Positions 37,395 to 49,247 are shown, numbered from the stretch's first letter. The stretch: 64,000 bases of DNA from Torymus aiolomorphi (GCA_036365515.1 CM070877.1:117959321-118023320), one strand, 5' to 3'. Notes: generated by a model from the sequence alone, not told the origin. Numbers and translations are program-made.

Positions 37395-37552
37395 AATTTA
37401 TATGTTCGTACGTTTTTACAATTTCATATGTCAGTGATAGTCAGTAATGCAGGATTTAAAACTATTTTCAAGTTTCTCCCATTGATTATAGTTCTATTTG
37501 CAATATCGAAATTGTAAAATTAACAACCTCGCTCTCAACAACGCGGCTATGA

Positions 37553-38006
37553 CCCTGGTAGAAATTTTTCTGTTACGAAATGCTCAGAAAGTCAGTAAAT
37601 AGCTACAATAAATGGCTAGTTAATGGCCATGATGAAACGCTTTTTCCCCTATTATTCGCCCATTAATAGATTGGAAATAGGATGGTATAACCTCAAAATA
37701 TTCAATTTAAATTTACTTATAGATTTGACGTTATATTTAAGGGCATTCAATTGCAATAGATAAAAAAAACTAACCAACAGTTTCTTTTTCTCTCCAATTT
37801 TAATACCTTTAAAATAGTTAAGAGCAAACTTGTGTAAATCTTTAAAAAAAGTCTTTCTATTTTCAATCTATTAAATGGTCGAATAATGTTGGAAAAATCG
37901 TTTCATCGATAGATAGAAATATCCAAGAAAAGTGGCTAGTTTTTGGCTACACCCCACTAAAACTAGCTATTTATTAGGCAAATAATGAAGTCAGTTTCCA
38001 CCAGGG
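37553..38006. mobile_element. CCCTGGTAGAAA-family MITE, copy 3
   Basis: 454 bp. Starts CCCTGGTAGAAATTTTTC and ends CCACCAGGG, flanked by GA on both sides. It shares the inner motifs TTTTTCCCCTATTAT, CATTAATAGATTG and GTTTCATCGATAGA with copies 1 and 4. Confidence 0.8.
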
Positions 38007-38094
38007 GACTTATTATAGCTAGATTGCCGGACTAGTAATAAAAAAGTCTTTGATTCTAGCTCATCCTCTACCAAACTGACATGAGAATATCATT

Positions 38095-38295
38095 CTCTCT
38101 AAATCTGAATGTGTGGAATTCCACTTATTAAAAGTGCATAGTCACTTATTCAATAAGTCCAGACTCGTCCACGTAGAATAAGTGACTATACACACATTAA
38201 ATAAGTGAAAAACCAAACAACTTATTCAATGAGTGAAATTTTCACATATTGAATAAGTGATTTGTGATAAAACCACTTATTTAAATAGTGGAAAT
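38095..38295. repeat. Left terminal and subterminal inverted repeats of the 11-kb element
   Basis: CTCTCTAAATCTGAAT, then at least six variants of (A)ATAAGTG/CACTTATT in both orientations up to about 38293, including TTCACATATTGAATAAGTGA. Spacing is irregular. Repeated short palindromes next to the terminus are the usual layout of transposase-binding sites. Confidence 0.7.
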
Positions 38296-38357
38296 TTAAA
38301 AAAAAAGGTATTTTATAAGGAATAAAAAATTATAGAAAATAAATTATTATTAGGATT

Positions 38358-41300
38358 TTATTGACTATCACTACTACCGCCACTATCATCAACATCGAAT
38401 CTACTATTATCATTTAGTAAAATATTTTTTAAATTTATATACAGTGAGATTACGCTGCTCCCTGCTCTCTTCTTAGTCACTTCATACACATATGTTTCAA
38501 TAAAATTATAAAAATTCTGCAAAACTACCGGATATTCTACGTTAAGTACATAATAGAGTTTAAATAATAAATCGAAGGAAGCAATAGCATCGCTTGCGTC
38601 CTTTCGTGATAAAATTGTATTATCAACAACAACAAAATATTTGGTTGCTTCGCCAAACAAACATATCATATACGGCTGTACGCTATTTGATGTATTGGCA
38701 GCCTGCGTACGTTTATGTTTTACAAATTCTTCTACATTGTCACCCAACTATAAATAAATAAGAAATTTTAATTTATATAAAAATAAAAAAAAATGTTATA
38801 AATAAGATCTAAGTAATACACATACCGGAAGAACTTCGACGAGGTATTTTCGTGCATTAACTATTAGAGCGTTTTTTACTGTAACATCTACATTTTTTGA
38901 TTTTATTGATTTCTTTATTCTGTTTTTATTTTTGGCAGCATTTGTTACAGGTAAGAGGCCTAATAATATGCTAAGACATTTTAAAGAATCTGAAAAAAAT
39001 AATAATAAATATACATCGAAAAATTAACTTTATGCACATACTTCACGCAAACCCGTGCAAAAAGTATTAATTGGATACATGCTAACAATTAAATTTATAC
39101 CCGTATAACCTCAAAATCACAACTTTGGTATGATTTTTCGGAGCTCGTGGTATAAAATACTGTATATGACACTGGTATGTAAGGGGATTTTTGCTGCATG
39201 AGACTTTTATAATCACCTTCCGTACCCATATTGTAATGTACTATAATCAAATTTTTATGCGGCTTTATAGGATACAACTGAAAACCAGATTTTTTTGTTT
39301 GACTTACCATCATCGATATCATCATTCTTTTCGATCGCATCGGATTTACAAAGTTCTGCATATTTCATGATTCGTGGCATAAAATGAGTCGGAAATTTTT
39401 CAATGAATTTATCTTGAGATTCCGGAAACATTAGAGAGAACTCGTGATCAATCTGTAAATGAAAATTTCACAATATATACATAAATAATAAACTAAAAAA
39501 TTTCTATCGCATTTGTTATAAAATTTAACTCATATATGTACCATATCACTATCATAGTCAATCAAACGATTATATGTATCAAAAATTTCTGAAGCTGTTG
39601 GGCTTTTTTCTAAAATCCAGTTCCTCCTATTTAAAAAGGTTTCAGATAAATGATTTTTTATCGAAGCTTTATTTGAATCAGAGGGATATTTGTGCTTCAT
39701 CCAATTAATCTGCAAGAATTAATTATGATTTGTTAATATACATTGAGAAATTGATTATTTACGAGATTTACACGGAAAAAAACCAGTAGATTCTACTTTT
39801 TTAATAATTGATTTAACTGCAAAATGGCAAGTTAATTTTACTTTCATAAGTATTCGTACCTCAACAACTTAAAAAAAGTAGAATCTATTTTTCATTGTAA
39901 AATAAGATCTACTTTCTGAATTGATAATAAGCAAATTTACTTGAAAAAATATTTCAAATAAACTCTATTTCTACTCTAAGAAAAGTTGATTCCGCTGATT
40001 TTGTAAAGCTATTTCTATTTTTAGTTAGATTTAATTTAATTTACCTTTTCTTCCAAATCATCTTTATTTAACAAATTTATGTTTGATACATTCTCTTCTG
40101 AATTACTGCCTTTAACAAAACCAGTTTTACAATATTTTTTTTTCTCAGTAGGAAGACTTTTTTGGATTGTCTGTAATCGATAATGAAAAAATCCCAATTT
40201 AGTTTCAGGGTCATAGCAATGTTCCTGAAATTGTTAGAAAAATTAATATCTCTACAAACACACATAGACATATATGTATATAGGGTGATGGAACCTGCAA
40301 CCGGTCCACCAGTTTTCGGAATATTTTTTTCGAAATTTACATTAAAAAAAAGAATTTGCTCTATCTATAAATATTGTAATCTGCAGCATGACTTATTTAT
40401 TTACTACTTGTCATAAGATACAAAATCATTCATTTTCTAATCGTTAATCATAGAAAAAAAAGTGGCCGGTAAATGATCTTAAATAGACAGGCACAGGTAC
40501 TCCCGCCCTATTTATTTTTTTTATTGATATAAGAGTGTTATAATTACATATCCATAACGAGATTTTGCATTTTTTAATTGCGGAAACTCCGTTACTAGAG
40601 CTCTAGCAAGTTCTTCTTTTGCTTCATGCGGTGGGTAGCTAAAATAATTTTAGTATAATTTAAATATTTATTTCTCGTGCTTCAATAATAATAATAATAA
40701 TAATAAAATTAATAATAAATAAGAAAACGCACGGACTATGCGTAGCCACTAATTCCGATATTAATATTCGCACCATCTGCCGGCGATCATTCTCAGAAAG
40801 GAACGATTTCATAGCTTTTACTATTGCCTTGCCTTGCTTATGCTTTAATAAAATTTTCTCGACTGTATCACAAGTCGATGAAAATTTATGTATATCTACT
40901 ATTTTTGAAGTGGAAGATTCTTCTTCATTAAGCTCACTAGAGCTTTTATTTTTTTTTGTTTTGCAGCTTTGACTAAGATCATCATCTATTTTTCTCTTAT
41001 TTTTGTTTTCTAAAGTTTCTTGAGTGTTACATTCCAAAAGACTTCCATCTTGATTTATAATAAAAGTACCTTCTGGTATCTAGATAAAAAATAAAATAAT
41101 TATTAAATGCGATAAAAATAATTTTGCCGTTTATTTAACACTCCGTACGCAAAGTACCGTTTTACCATGCGCTTACGAAGGCAGGTGTACGCAAAAGCGA
41201 ATTTTGCGCACAGAGTGTGAAAATGTAATTATTTTAAACTTAACAGCTTTATTGTTGAATGAATTTATGATCTTTAATAATTGTTTGGCTGGTCCCATTT

Positions 41301-41366
41301 TTATGTTCATACAAATCATATCTGCTTGCGTTAAATCGAAAAAAGAGCTACCATCTATACATTCAT
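38358..41366 (-). CDS. SAM-domain, SAMD3-like protein of the transposon (8 exons visible)
   Basis: Spliced minus-strand gene; exons in transcript order: 41366-41245, 41079-40733, 40638-40548, 40224-40045, 39709-39542, 39452-39308, 38989-38826, 38747-38358 (stop). Every junction has AG acceptor and GT donor, and all phases agree, giving about 535 codons with no break. The first visible exon is the C-terminal half of a sterile alpha motif (DLTQADMICMNIKMGP, AKQLLKIIN), so an upstream exon with the N-terminal half and the start codon is missing from my model. Next come a Lys/Ser/Glu-rich linker, then YPPHEAKEELARALVTEFPQL, GFFHYRLQTIQKSLP, a central helical part (MFPESQDKFIEKFP), LKCLSILLGLLP, and a C-terminal domain with QPYMICLFG, YFVVVDNTI and AFDLLFKLYYVL. 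The order resembles SAMD3-like proteins. Function unknown; its place in the element suggests a partner of the transposase. Intactness implies recent selection or recent insertion. Confidence 0.75.
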
Positions 41367-41452
41367 CTAAAAAACGAATAACAAAGAATGAAAAGTACTA
41401 AACTCTACCAAACATTTGAATAGTTAAACGACAATATAATTGAAAATATGTA

Positions 41453-41649
41453 CACTGATAGAAAAAAATCTTTGAGCTTAATACACAATCCATTTCTGAC
41501 TAGCTTTTATTTTTGCTTACTTTTTTCGAGTATCTTCAGCAAATGCTTTATTCCTTGTTAAGTCACAGGATTTTATTAGAATTTTAATGCATATGCCTTA
41601 AGATTTGAGACCGTGTATTTGGCTGAATGATTTTTTTCTATATTCAGTG
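41453..41649. mobile_element. 197-bp CACTGA MITE with TA duplication
   Basis: Inverted ends CACTGATAGAAAAAAATC and GATTTTTTTCTATATTCAGTG, flanked by TA (41451-41452 and 41650-41651). Its termini resemble the 20599-21214 element. It lies just upstream of the first visible SAM exon, inside the 11-kb transposon. Confidence 0.65.
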
Positions 41650-42660
41650 TATAATGTGGGTGATTATGAGTACTTCAAGAGAAAATAGTATATAAATTTT
41701 AGTTATACATGCAAATATATATTTTATATAAAAATTAAAAAATTCATACGATTTCTCAGAATATAATGAAGTTACGTAAATTTTCTTACATTACCAATAT
41801 TTATACCTTGGTTATATTTATCGTTGTATTTACGTATATACTCATTTTCATATTTATTTTAATAGACTATTTCAGCTGATTTATTTTATATAACTAAAGT
41901 ATATATGGTTTTTTAAAGCTTTTCAATTTTGAAAATTGTAAAATGGGTTGATAATGCGTGATGATTGCAATACTTGGACGAATTTGGGTAATAAAGCAAA
42001 TGAATGTGAGTGGTTATCCTCTTTATCCAAGTCTAAATCTGTAAATATGAGTATTACCGCAGTATTTTTTATATTTGTTTCAAATATGCAAATTACGTTG
42101 CATAGAAGAAAAAAGTTAAATAACGCGGGTCTTAAATTATCACCTGACTGATATTATTTGATTCTGTATAGAGAAAATCCACCACAGTAATGTTCATATT
42201 CACCCCGAATGCTGTCTTCCATGCTTGTTAACCATGTTAATAAATGAGAAATGATTATTGTAATGCGACTGTGATGATAAGTAGTTGTGCGAACATGCAG
42301 ATTCCCATTGAATTTTAAATAACACATTAATAGATCATTTTTACAAACTTTTTTTAGACCTTGCTTCAAAGTATTATAGTCTTACTGAAGATCTCCATAG
42401 CAACAAATTTTGAATTATCAAGATTTAAAACTAACCTAACGTTTCAAATTTTGCTATGGTTCACTTGCTGAATTTTTAATTCGATCACTACCGCAAAATA
42501 TTTGATACCATCCAAATGAAGGAAAGCAAAATTAGAATGAAGATTTTCACTCAGAATATATTTTTTATCAGAAAAAGAAAATCCTTTTACCACACACACT
42601 ACAAAATCAAGCAATTTAAGATATTTTACAAAATCTATTTTCTTAAATATCTTACCAATG
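41650..42660. other. Spacer between the two transposon genes
   Basis: AT-rich with short frames on both strands. It may hold the missing 5' exon of the SAM gene, and a minus-strand stretch near 42240-42160 reads TWLTSMEDSIRGEYEHYC. That is not convincing as a SAM N-terminal half, so it is not called. Confidence 0.35.
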
Positions 42661-42668
42661 TTTTTTAG

Positions 42669-44306
42669 TCATAATATCATATGACGAAGACTAATATACA
42701 GAGCATCAGATGTCGATTTAGTCCAGTAGCAGACAGGTTTATAATGTGCAAGAAATGATACTTCGACGAATTTTGATTGATTTTCAATATTACCTAATTC
42801 AATACAATACGCATTTACATCAGTGTCAAAGCACAGCGTATTGCAAACTGACGTGAAAAGATACACTTTACTATCTATTACTATAATTTCTTCTATTCTC
42901 CCAAACAACAATAACTCATCAGCCCTTGCCATTGCTTTCTCAAGTATTACGAACAAACCTTTACGGAATTCGACTCCATTAACTTTTACAGATTTAGTAT
43001 TGAGAACTAAATCGTTTTCTGCATAACTCATTTCAAGTAGAAATTCTCTGCTTAAGACATTTCTAACAAAACTAGGTTTAGTTGATAATATTTCAAGGCG
43101 ATTAATTTCAACGTTGTCAGTCCATTTACAAACTTGAACACATTGAGATATTCTTATTAAGGTTTTGGATGGATTTTTAAAATTCTTAATATTTTGAGAT
43201 CTTTGTTTTAATTCATTGTGTTTGCCTTCAAAACGCGAACAACAATAATTTACTAATGGACCAGACCAGGCGATGCAATCTCTGTAGTGACGCATATGGT
43301 GAAATTTATTAATAGGGTTTATATCAGGAAATAAAAATACAAAGTATCTCATAAAATCTACGGTTAATTCATCTAAATATGGCAATAATGATGAAGGTAT
43401 TCTAGGAGCAAACACAATTTCCATAATGCGCAGTAAATATAAAATTAATTGTATATGATTATCATCAGTACTAATCTTTTCATCAAGTAAAAATGGAAGT
43501 ACTCGAGTAAGACACCACATTTGCATAGCCTTCTGGCTAAGAGTGTGCTCCTTTTTAGAAAGAATCTGTACTGTAAAATTTGCAGAGGGTTTATTCTTGG
43601 TTTCTAAATAACCGTAGTTAAACATAGAAATTTTGCCATTTAAATAAGCAGTATTAAATTTTTTCTGTACAACCACGTATTCATGGAGCACTAATTTTAC
43701 TACCATAGGACAAATACCACATAAAAGGTCATGCATGATGTCAAATATTTTATTACGCGCTATATGAAAATATTTTAAATCATTTAAACAACATGGGCCT
43801 TTTACACCAGTTTCAGTTTTTGTTGCATCAGAATAATTAGTCCTTCTCAATAAATCTAAATGCTCATTGAACATTTGTTCTGTACGTTCTTCGCAAATCT
43901 CGAGGGATTTTAAATGCAAATCGTTTCTGCTATACAAACATAAACGACAAAATTTATTTGCTGAAGGAGATAAAAGATTAAAAACATCGTGAACTGCAAG
44001 ACCATCACCACAGAAACTTTCTAAAGTAGCTCGCAGTATATAATTTTCATCCTCAGAATCCAGGGAAATGCCTTCTTCACTTTCTAATTTCTTTAAGTCT
44101 TGTATAAAAGGATAAAGAATTTTTGAAAAACCATATTTCCCAACATCTACGTGAGAGCAAAGTGAAAGAATGTGAATGCTATTAAGCTCTGAATTCATAT
44201 GAGAAGGTAAATTAGCAATCTGAAAATAGAATGCACCTAACTTATGAACTCCGGTCTTAGATCCTAAAGGATTGACTATTTCTAGCTCGTCATAATATAG
44301 TTTCAA
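42669..44306 (-). CDS. LYYDE...NPLGS transposase-like catalytic part
   Basis: 545-codon open frame; the codon at its nominal start is TTG, so it has no start of its own and is expected to be reached from the upstream zinc-finger frame. Upstream of that TTG the same frame reads HKHAIRLKLYYDELE. Conserved points: YYDE (Asp6), GDG (Asp101) followed by a CRLC pair (Cys120, Cys123), FDIMHD (Asp189-Asp193), MQMWCLTRVLPFLL, and RFEGKH (Glu360). Asp6, Asp101 and Glu360 are my candidates for a DDE-type metal-binding triad, with the cysteines as a structural zinc site; this assignment is inferred from pattern, not alignment. The frame has no internal stop, unlike the decayed Jockey ORFs. It ends at 42669, 1.3 kb before the SAM gene on the same strand. 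Confidence 0.75.
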   Translation of the reverse strand: MKLYYDELEIVNPLGSKTGVHKLGAFYFQIANLPSHMNSELNSIHILSLCSHVDVGKYGFSKILYPFIQDLKKLESEEGISLDSEDENYILRATLESFCGDGLAVHDVFNLLSPSANKFCRLCLYSRNDLHLKSLEICEERTEQMFNEHLDLLRRTNYSDATKTETGVKGPCCLNDLKYFHIARNKIFDIMHDLLCGICPMVVKLVLHEYVVVQKKFNTAYLNGKISMFNYGYLETKNKPSANFTVQILSKKEHTLSQKAMQMWCLTRVLPFLLDEKISTDDNHIQLILYLLRIMEIVFAPRIPSSLLPYLDELTVDFMRYFVFLFPDINPINKFHHMRHYRDCIAWSGPLVNYCCSRFEGKHNELKQRSQNIKNFKNPSKTLIRISQCVQVCKWTDNVEINRLEILSTKPSFVRNVLSREFLLEMSYAENDLVLNTKSVKVNGVEFRKGLFVILEKAMARADELLLFGRIEEIIVIDSKVYLFTSVCNTLCFDTDVNAYCIELGNIENQSKFVEVSFLAHYKPVCYWTKSTSDALYISLRHMIL

Positions 44307-45214
44307 TCGTATGGCATGCTTATGTCTTTGAAAAAAGGATGATTTTTAAAGCCTTTACCGTCTCTAAATGAAGATAGTATTCCATCAGAAGAATCTTTTT
44401 CTTCAGCGATCGCTTTTCTAACTTCTTTACTTGAAAGTACTAAGGTGAGTACGTCAATAATTGGAACGTACTGAAAAGATTCAATGACTAACTTTGGGAC
44501 ATAAGTACAGGTCTTTTTATCGAGGACAGTGTCCATACGATGACCTAAAACAATTTCCTTGGGTTCAATATAATCGTAATTAGAAACCAGTGTCTGCACT
44601 TGTTGTTTGTAGGTTTTTAAACCTTCAAAAGGATTGCCTAATTCTGTTATTTTCGCAATATCTTGAAGAAGTACATCATCAATAATTTCTCCTATTTTGA
44701 GTTTCTCGGACATTTTCCTCTTTACAAAACTATTATAATATGATAAAATTTGCTCTATATCTTTAAAAATATTTGTTAATAAAGCGCCAGTCACCGAAGG
44801 ATAGCTATGAAACCGAGCGGTCATTTTAATCAGAAAAGATCGTATGTCCAAATACACATCGTCTGTTTCTTGTACATTTTCTATACCGACATTCTGATGC
44901 TCTTGGATCTGTACATAATCTCCTACGTATTCCATTCTATCCACGTCATCATCATTATTTTGATGAGGATCATTGTGAGTGTTGTTTATTGGAACCTGTG
45001 CAAGATTCGGTCCTAAGTGGTGTTTTCGTATATGTCTTCGTAAGTTATAAAAATATTGAAAATTTTGTTCGCAACCATTTTGCGCACAAATAAAGCCTGT
45101 GATAGGTATCGCATTCGTTACAGATATGTCGTGATCACGGGTAAAATGTTGTTGTAACTCATTTAGCCCACCAGGGATAAATGTTTCACATACAAAACAC
45201 TTGAGTTGTTCCAT
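44303..45214 (-). CDS. Zinc-finger N-terminal part of the transposase-like protein
   Basis: 303-codon frame from an ATG at 45214. Residues 1-70 hold two C2H2-type fingers: CFVCETFIPGGLNELQQHF (with TRDH) and CAQNGCEQNFQYFYNLRRH. An acidic linker follows, then a helical region, ending with SSFRDGKGFKNHPFF, which in related proteins runs straight on into the LYYDE domain. Here that domain is in the -1 frame, and the zero frame stops 27-30 nt after a T TTT TTC heptamer (44336-44330). The protein probably binds the terminal repeats through its fingers, which is an inference. Either a short zinc-finger protein plus a frameshifted fusion is made, or a one-base indel has split one ORF. Confidence 0.75.
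   Translation of the reverse strand: MEQLKCFVCETFIPGGLNELQQHFTRDHDISVTNAIPITGFICAQNGCEQNFQYFYNLRRHIRKHHLGPNLAQVPINNTHNDPHQNNDDDVDRMEYVGDYVQIQEHQNVGIENVQETDDVYLDIRSFLIKMTARFHSYPSVTGALLTNIFKDIEQILSYYNSFVKRKMSEKLKIGEIIDDVLLQDIAKITELGNPFEGLKTYKQQVQTLVSNYDYIEPKEIVLGHRMDTVLDKKTCTYVPKLVIESFQYVPIIDVLTLVLSSKEVRKAIAEEKDSSDGILSSFRDGKGFKNHPFFKDISMPYD
44330..44336 (-). promoter_or_regulatory. Candidate -1 ribosomal frameshift heptamer
   Basis: On the minus strand the zinc-finger frame reads CC[T TTT TTC] AAA, an exact X XXY YYZ slippery site in the correct register. A -1 slip enters the frame that runs through the LYYDE domain. I did not identify a clear downstream pseudoknot, and a single-base indel in a T run would look the same. 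Confidence 0.45.
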
Positions 45215-45224
45215 TTTAAAAATC

Positions 45225-45664
45225 TAAAATAATCGCTGGAAAATAAAATATTTATAACTGAGTATTCTTATAGAACAATATGTTCAACTTCAAATGTCGT
45301 TTTGATGAATTTAGAACCTTATAATTTCAATATCCAAACCACCCCTCCAAGAGTCTTACTATTTTACGTATCATTTTCATTAAAACTATTTTATATACCA
45401 GTAAATTTTATTATTTAAAACATTTTCGTTGAAAATGCTTACGTCAGAAATGAAAACTTCTTATAATACTCTAATGAATGCATTAAAATTAAAAATACAT
45501 TTAATGAATTCCAACTGAATCATCATTCAGAACTTACATTAACTTACGATAAAACTGAGTTTTGAAATGTTAAGGAGGTTCATAACGTAATTCTAGAAAG
45601 TAAAGTAACAGTGTTGGCAGAATGGGCTATATGTAGCGAATTGGGCTATTTTAAAAGTTAAACT
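45225..45664. other. AT-rich spacer upstream of the transposase gene
   Basis: Presumed promoter or 5' UTR region of the zinc-finger gene. No specific element recognised. Confidence 0.3.
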
Positions 45665-46505
45665 CGCGGGGGAAAAATGAATGGATTAAGGGTATATTAG
45701 TTGAATTTTTTACTAGCAACTGGCTGCGTAGAGTAGGTAGGTTAGGAGCTTGGGATTTATAGGTATACGCTTTTTATTGGTAACTCGCTGCGCGTGTGAT
45801 AGATAGGTTAGGGGCTAAAAGTAGGTTATTTAAACGATTTTTATTAGCAATTTGTTGCGCGTGAGGTAGATAGGTTAGGAGCTAAGGGTATATTATTTAA
45901 TCTTTTTCAATTTGGAACCCACAGGGCGTGAGTTACGTAGGTTAGGAGCTAAGGGTATATTATTTCATCGTTTTCTTTTTGGAACTCGCAAGACGTGGAG
46001 TAGATAGTTAAGAGGTTAAGGATTATCAGTAAACGGTTTTCTATTGGCAACCCGCTACGCGTGGGGTCGGTAGGTTAAGAGGTTAGGGATTACTAGTTAA
46101 AGGTTTTCTATTGACAACCTATTGCGCGTGTTCTACGTAGGTTAGGAGCTGAGGATATCTTATTTCATCATTTTCTATTTGGAACTTGCAGGGCGTAAAG
46201 TAGGTTAAGAGTTTAGGGTATATTATTTAAGCATTCTAGTAGCAACTCACTTCGCGTGGAGTTTATTGGTTAGGAGATTAGGGATTATTGGTTAACGGTT
46301 TTCTATTGATAACTTGCTGCGCGTGGGATAGATAGGTTAGGAGCTAAGGGTATATTATTTAATCGTTTTCTATTTGGAACTCGGAAGTAGTGAAGTAGGT
46401 AGGTTAAGGGCTAAGGGTATATTTTTTAATAGTTTTCTATTTGGAACTCGCCGCGCGTGAGCTACGTAGATTAGGAGTTAGGGGTATATTACTTTAAACG
46501 TTTTC
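45665..46505. repeat. Minisatellite, about 12-13 copies of a unit near 66 bp
   Basis: Tandem, diverged units with the recurring words GTAGGTTAGGAGCTAAGGG, TATATTATTTAATCGTTTTC and TATTTGGAACTCGC(N)GCGCG. The word GGTTAGG or a one-base variant recurs near 45740, 45805, 45870, 45938, 46004, 46070, 46137, 46202, 46265, 46332, 46398 and 46466, giving the period. No open frame spans it. Confidence 0.8.
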
Positions 46506-46955
46506 TATTATTAAAATCATTAAGTAAAATCGTTTTTTTTAATCCAAGAAAAATAAGGACCTTTTTTACTATAAAGAAGCCAAAGAATACGAACATATTT
46601 TTTTGCATTAAAAAAATCGATTTTAATTAATTATTTATAAAAAAAAATGATAAATAACAAATTTGTCATAACAAATTAATTTTTTTAATAAAAAAAAAAT
46701 ATGGTCGCAAGTAATATAATGTATAATATAATTATAGCCCTTGAAGAAAAGTGTACCTTAAAATTTTTTTTTAAATTATTATTTTTTAATGATTTTTTTT
46801 TTAAATATTCATTTAATCTATCTTTAACGATAAAGAATTACACAAATTGTCTATGCATTGGTTGACGCTATAGCAATAAAACTTATAAATAATTTAGCTT
46901 CTATTTGTCTAAAGAAATACGTACTCTTTAATTCATGCATACGGTTATATATATA
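46506..46955. other. AT-rich spacer within the transposon
   Basis: Poly-A/T-rich. Part (about 46875-46945) is weakly inverted-repeated at about 48085-48130 and 48360-48395, extending the palindrome that follows. Confidence 0.4.
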
Positions 46956-48059
<1,104 letters not shown>

Positions 48060-48566
48060 AAGTATGGAGGATATAGATAATCGCATAGATGAATTAAAGG
48101 GTACATATTTGTAAAATGATTCACACAAAATAACGAAAAGCATTTGATAAAGTTGATGAACCAAAATTATATTAAAAATGGATTTGACGACTATTAAATG
48201 AAGAGCAGTTGTAACCATAATATATATATAAATGTAAAAATATTAAATTCTATAAGTACCAACAGAAATGATTGAAAACTACAGGTTATATTTACATAAA
48301 AATATGACATGAATAAGCATTGTATATAAAATAAGTATGTTTTATAGAAATAGAAGGGTGCTTAATAGAAGCTAAATTATTTGAAAAAGTTTTATCGATG
48401 AATTTCATAGCTACTGATTACAAAAGTTATGAAAACAAAAATACTATAATCAGTAATATTTCTGTTTATTATTTACAGTTACAGCAAATGTCCAAATTTA
48501 ATATTAAGGAAACTTTAAGTATTAAATAAACCTCCTTAATCACTGTAATTATCTATATGTATATAT

Positions 48567-48733
48567 CTATACATGAAATTTGTAGAAATCAATGTTACCT
48601 TCCAAAATTTGCAGAGTTTTTTCATCAGTAATTGTATTACTTAATATTCGTCTGAGACCTGCAGAATCTAATTGCTGCATTTCATCCATCTCATACATAC
48701 AATTTGAGGTTAATTTTTGCCACGTATACTTCC
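48567..48733 (-). CDS. Possible small exon at the 5' side of the transposon
   Basis: Minus-strand open stretch reading KYTWQKLTSNCMYEMDEMQQ then LDSAGLRRILSNTITDEKTL, ending at a TAG. A weak acceptor lies at its start; the stronger acceptor just upstream would leave a stop in frame. Composition looks coding-like, but no homologue is recognised and no partner exon is identified. It could be a remnant of a third element gene or chance. Confidence 0.25.
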
Positions 48734-49049
48734 CTCAATACCTGCGAACAGAACATAAAAAAAACGAAAAAGTAATATTAGTTGGTATTCATACTGATAT
48801 CTATGATATTACTAAATGGATAATTACTCTACTAACCTGTTATGAATAAAGCAACGTAGACAAGATGAGCGAGTTTAAACAATCAGGAATCTCACACCGG
48901 CATCTGAGTATCACATGTGTTTTTTTTTCTTCCTATAGGCTTCGCCTTTCTGAGGCATGTGCCTGGTCACATGTGTTGTGGTGCAGTTACAGCGGGAACT
49001 GCGGGAACTGCGCGAACAATGGCGCGCATGCGCACTCTCTTTTGTATAC

Positions 49050-49247
49050 GTTTTCACTTATTGAATAAGTTGCCCAAATGATGATATTTTTACGTTCTAT
49101 TTTTCACTTATTCAATAAGTGAATAAAAAGATGCATTTTTTTACGCAGGAGTTTCACTTATTAAAGAGTGGATTTCACTTATTTAAAAGTGAGAAATGCG
49201 TTCACTTATTGAAAAAGTGGTATTTTCACTTATTCAGATTTAGAGAG
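49050..49247. repeat. Right terminal and subterminal inverted repeats of the 11-kb element
   Basis: Mirror of the left end: TTTTCACTTATTGAATAAG, TTTTTCACTTATTCAATAAG, CACTTATTTAAAAGTGAG and others, ending with ATTCAGATTTAGAGAG. Arm lengths on the two sides are similar (about 200 bp) but the arrangement of repeats differs. Confidence 0.7.

Noticed and set aside
38095..38295. Short regularly recurring palindromes that could suggest a CRISPR-like array
   Set aside because: Spacing is irregular, units are AT-rich variants without unique spacers of constant size, the mirror set lies 11 kb away at the other transposon end, and the DNA is eukaryotic.
39095..39361. 88-codon minus-strand frame between SAM-gene exons 39452-39308 and 38989-38826
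   Set aside because: Including it breaks the frame. The flanking exons join directly with matching phase (GAT G|AT TCT) and the joined protein agrees with the family pattern, so this is intron.
42154..42369. 71-aa minus-strand frame as the missing N-terminal SAM exon
   Set aside because: TWLTSMEDSIRGEYEHYC has a Trp but not the expected SAM helix pattern, and no donor with the required phase 1 was found at its end.
45665..46505. Minisatellite considered as telomeric or subtelomeric TTAGG repeat
   Set aside because: The period is about 66 bp and only one TTAGG-like word occurs per unit; true insect telomere is a 5-bp repeat.
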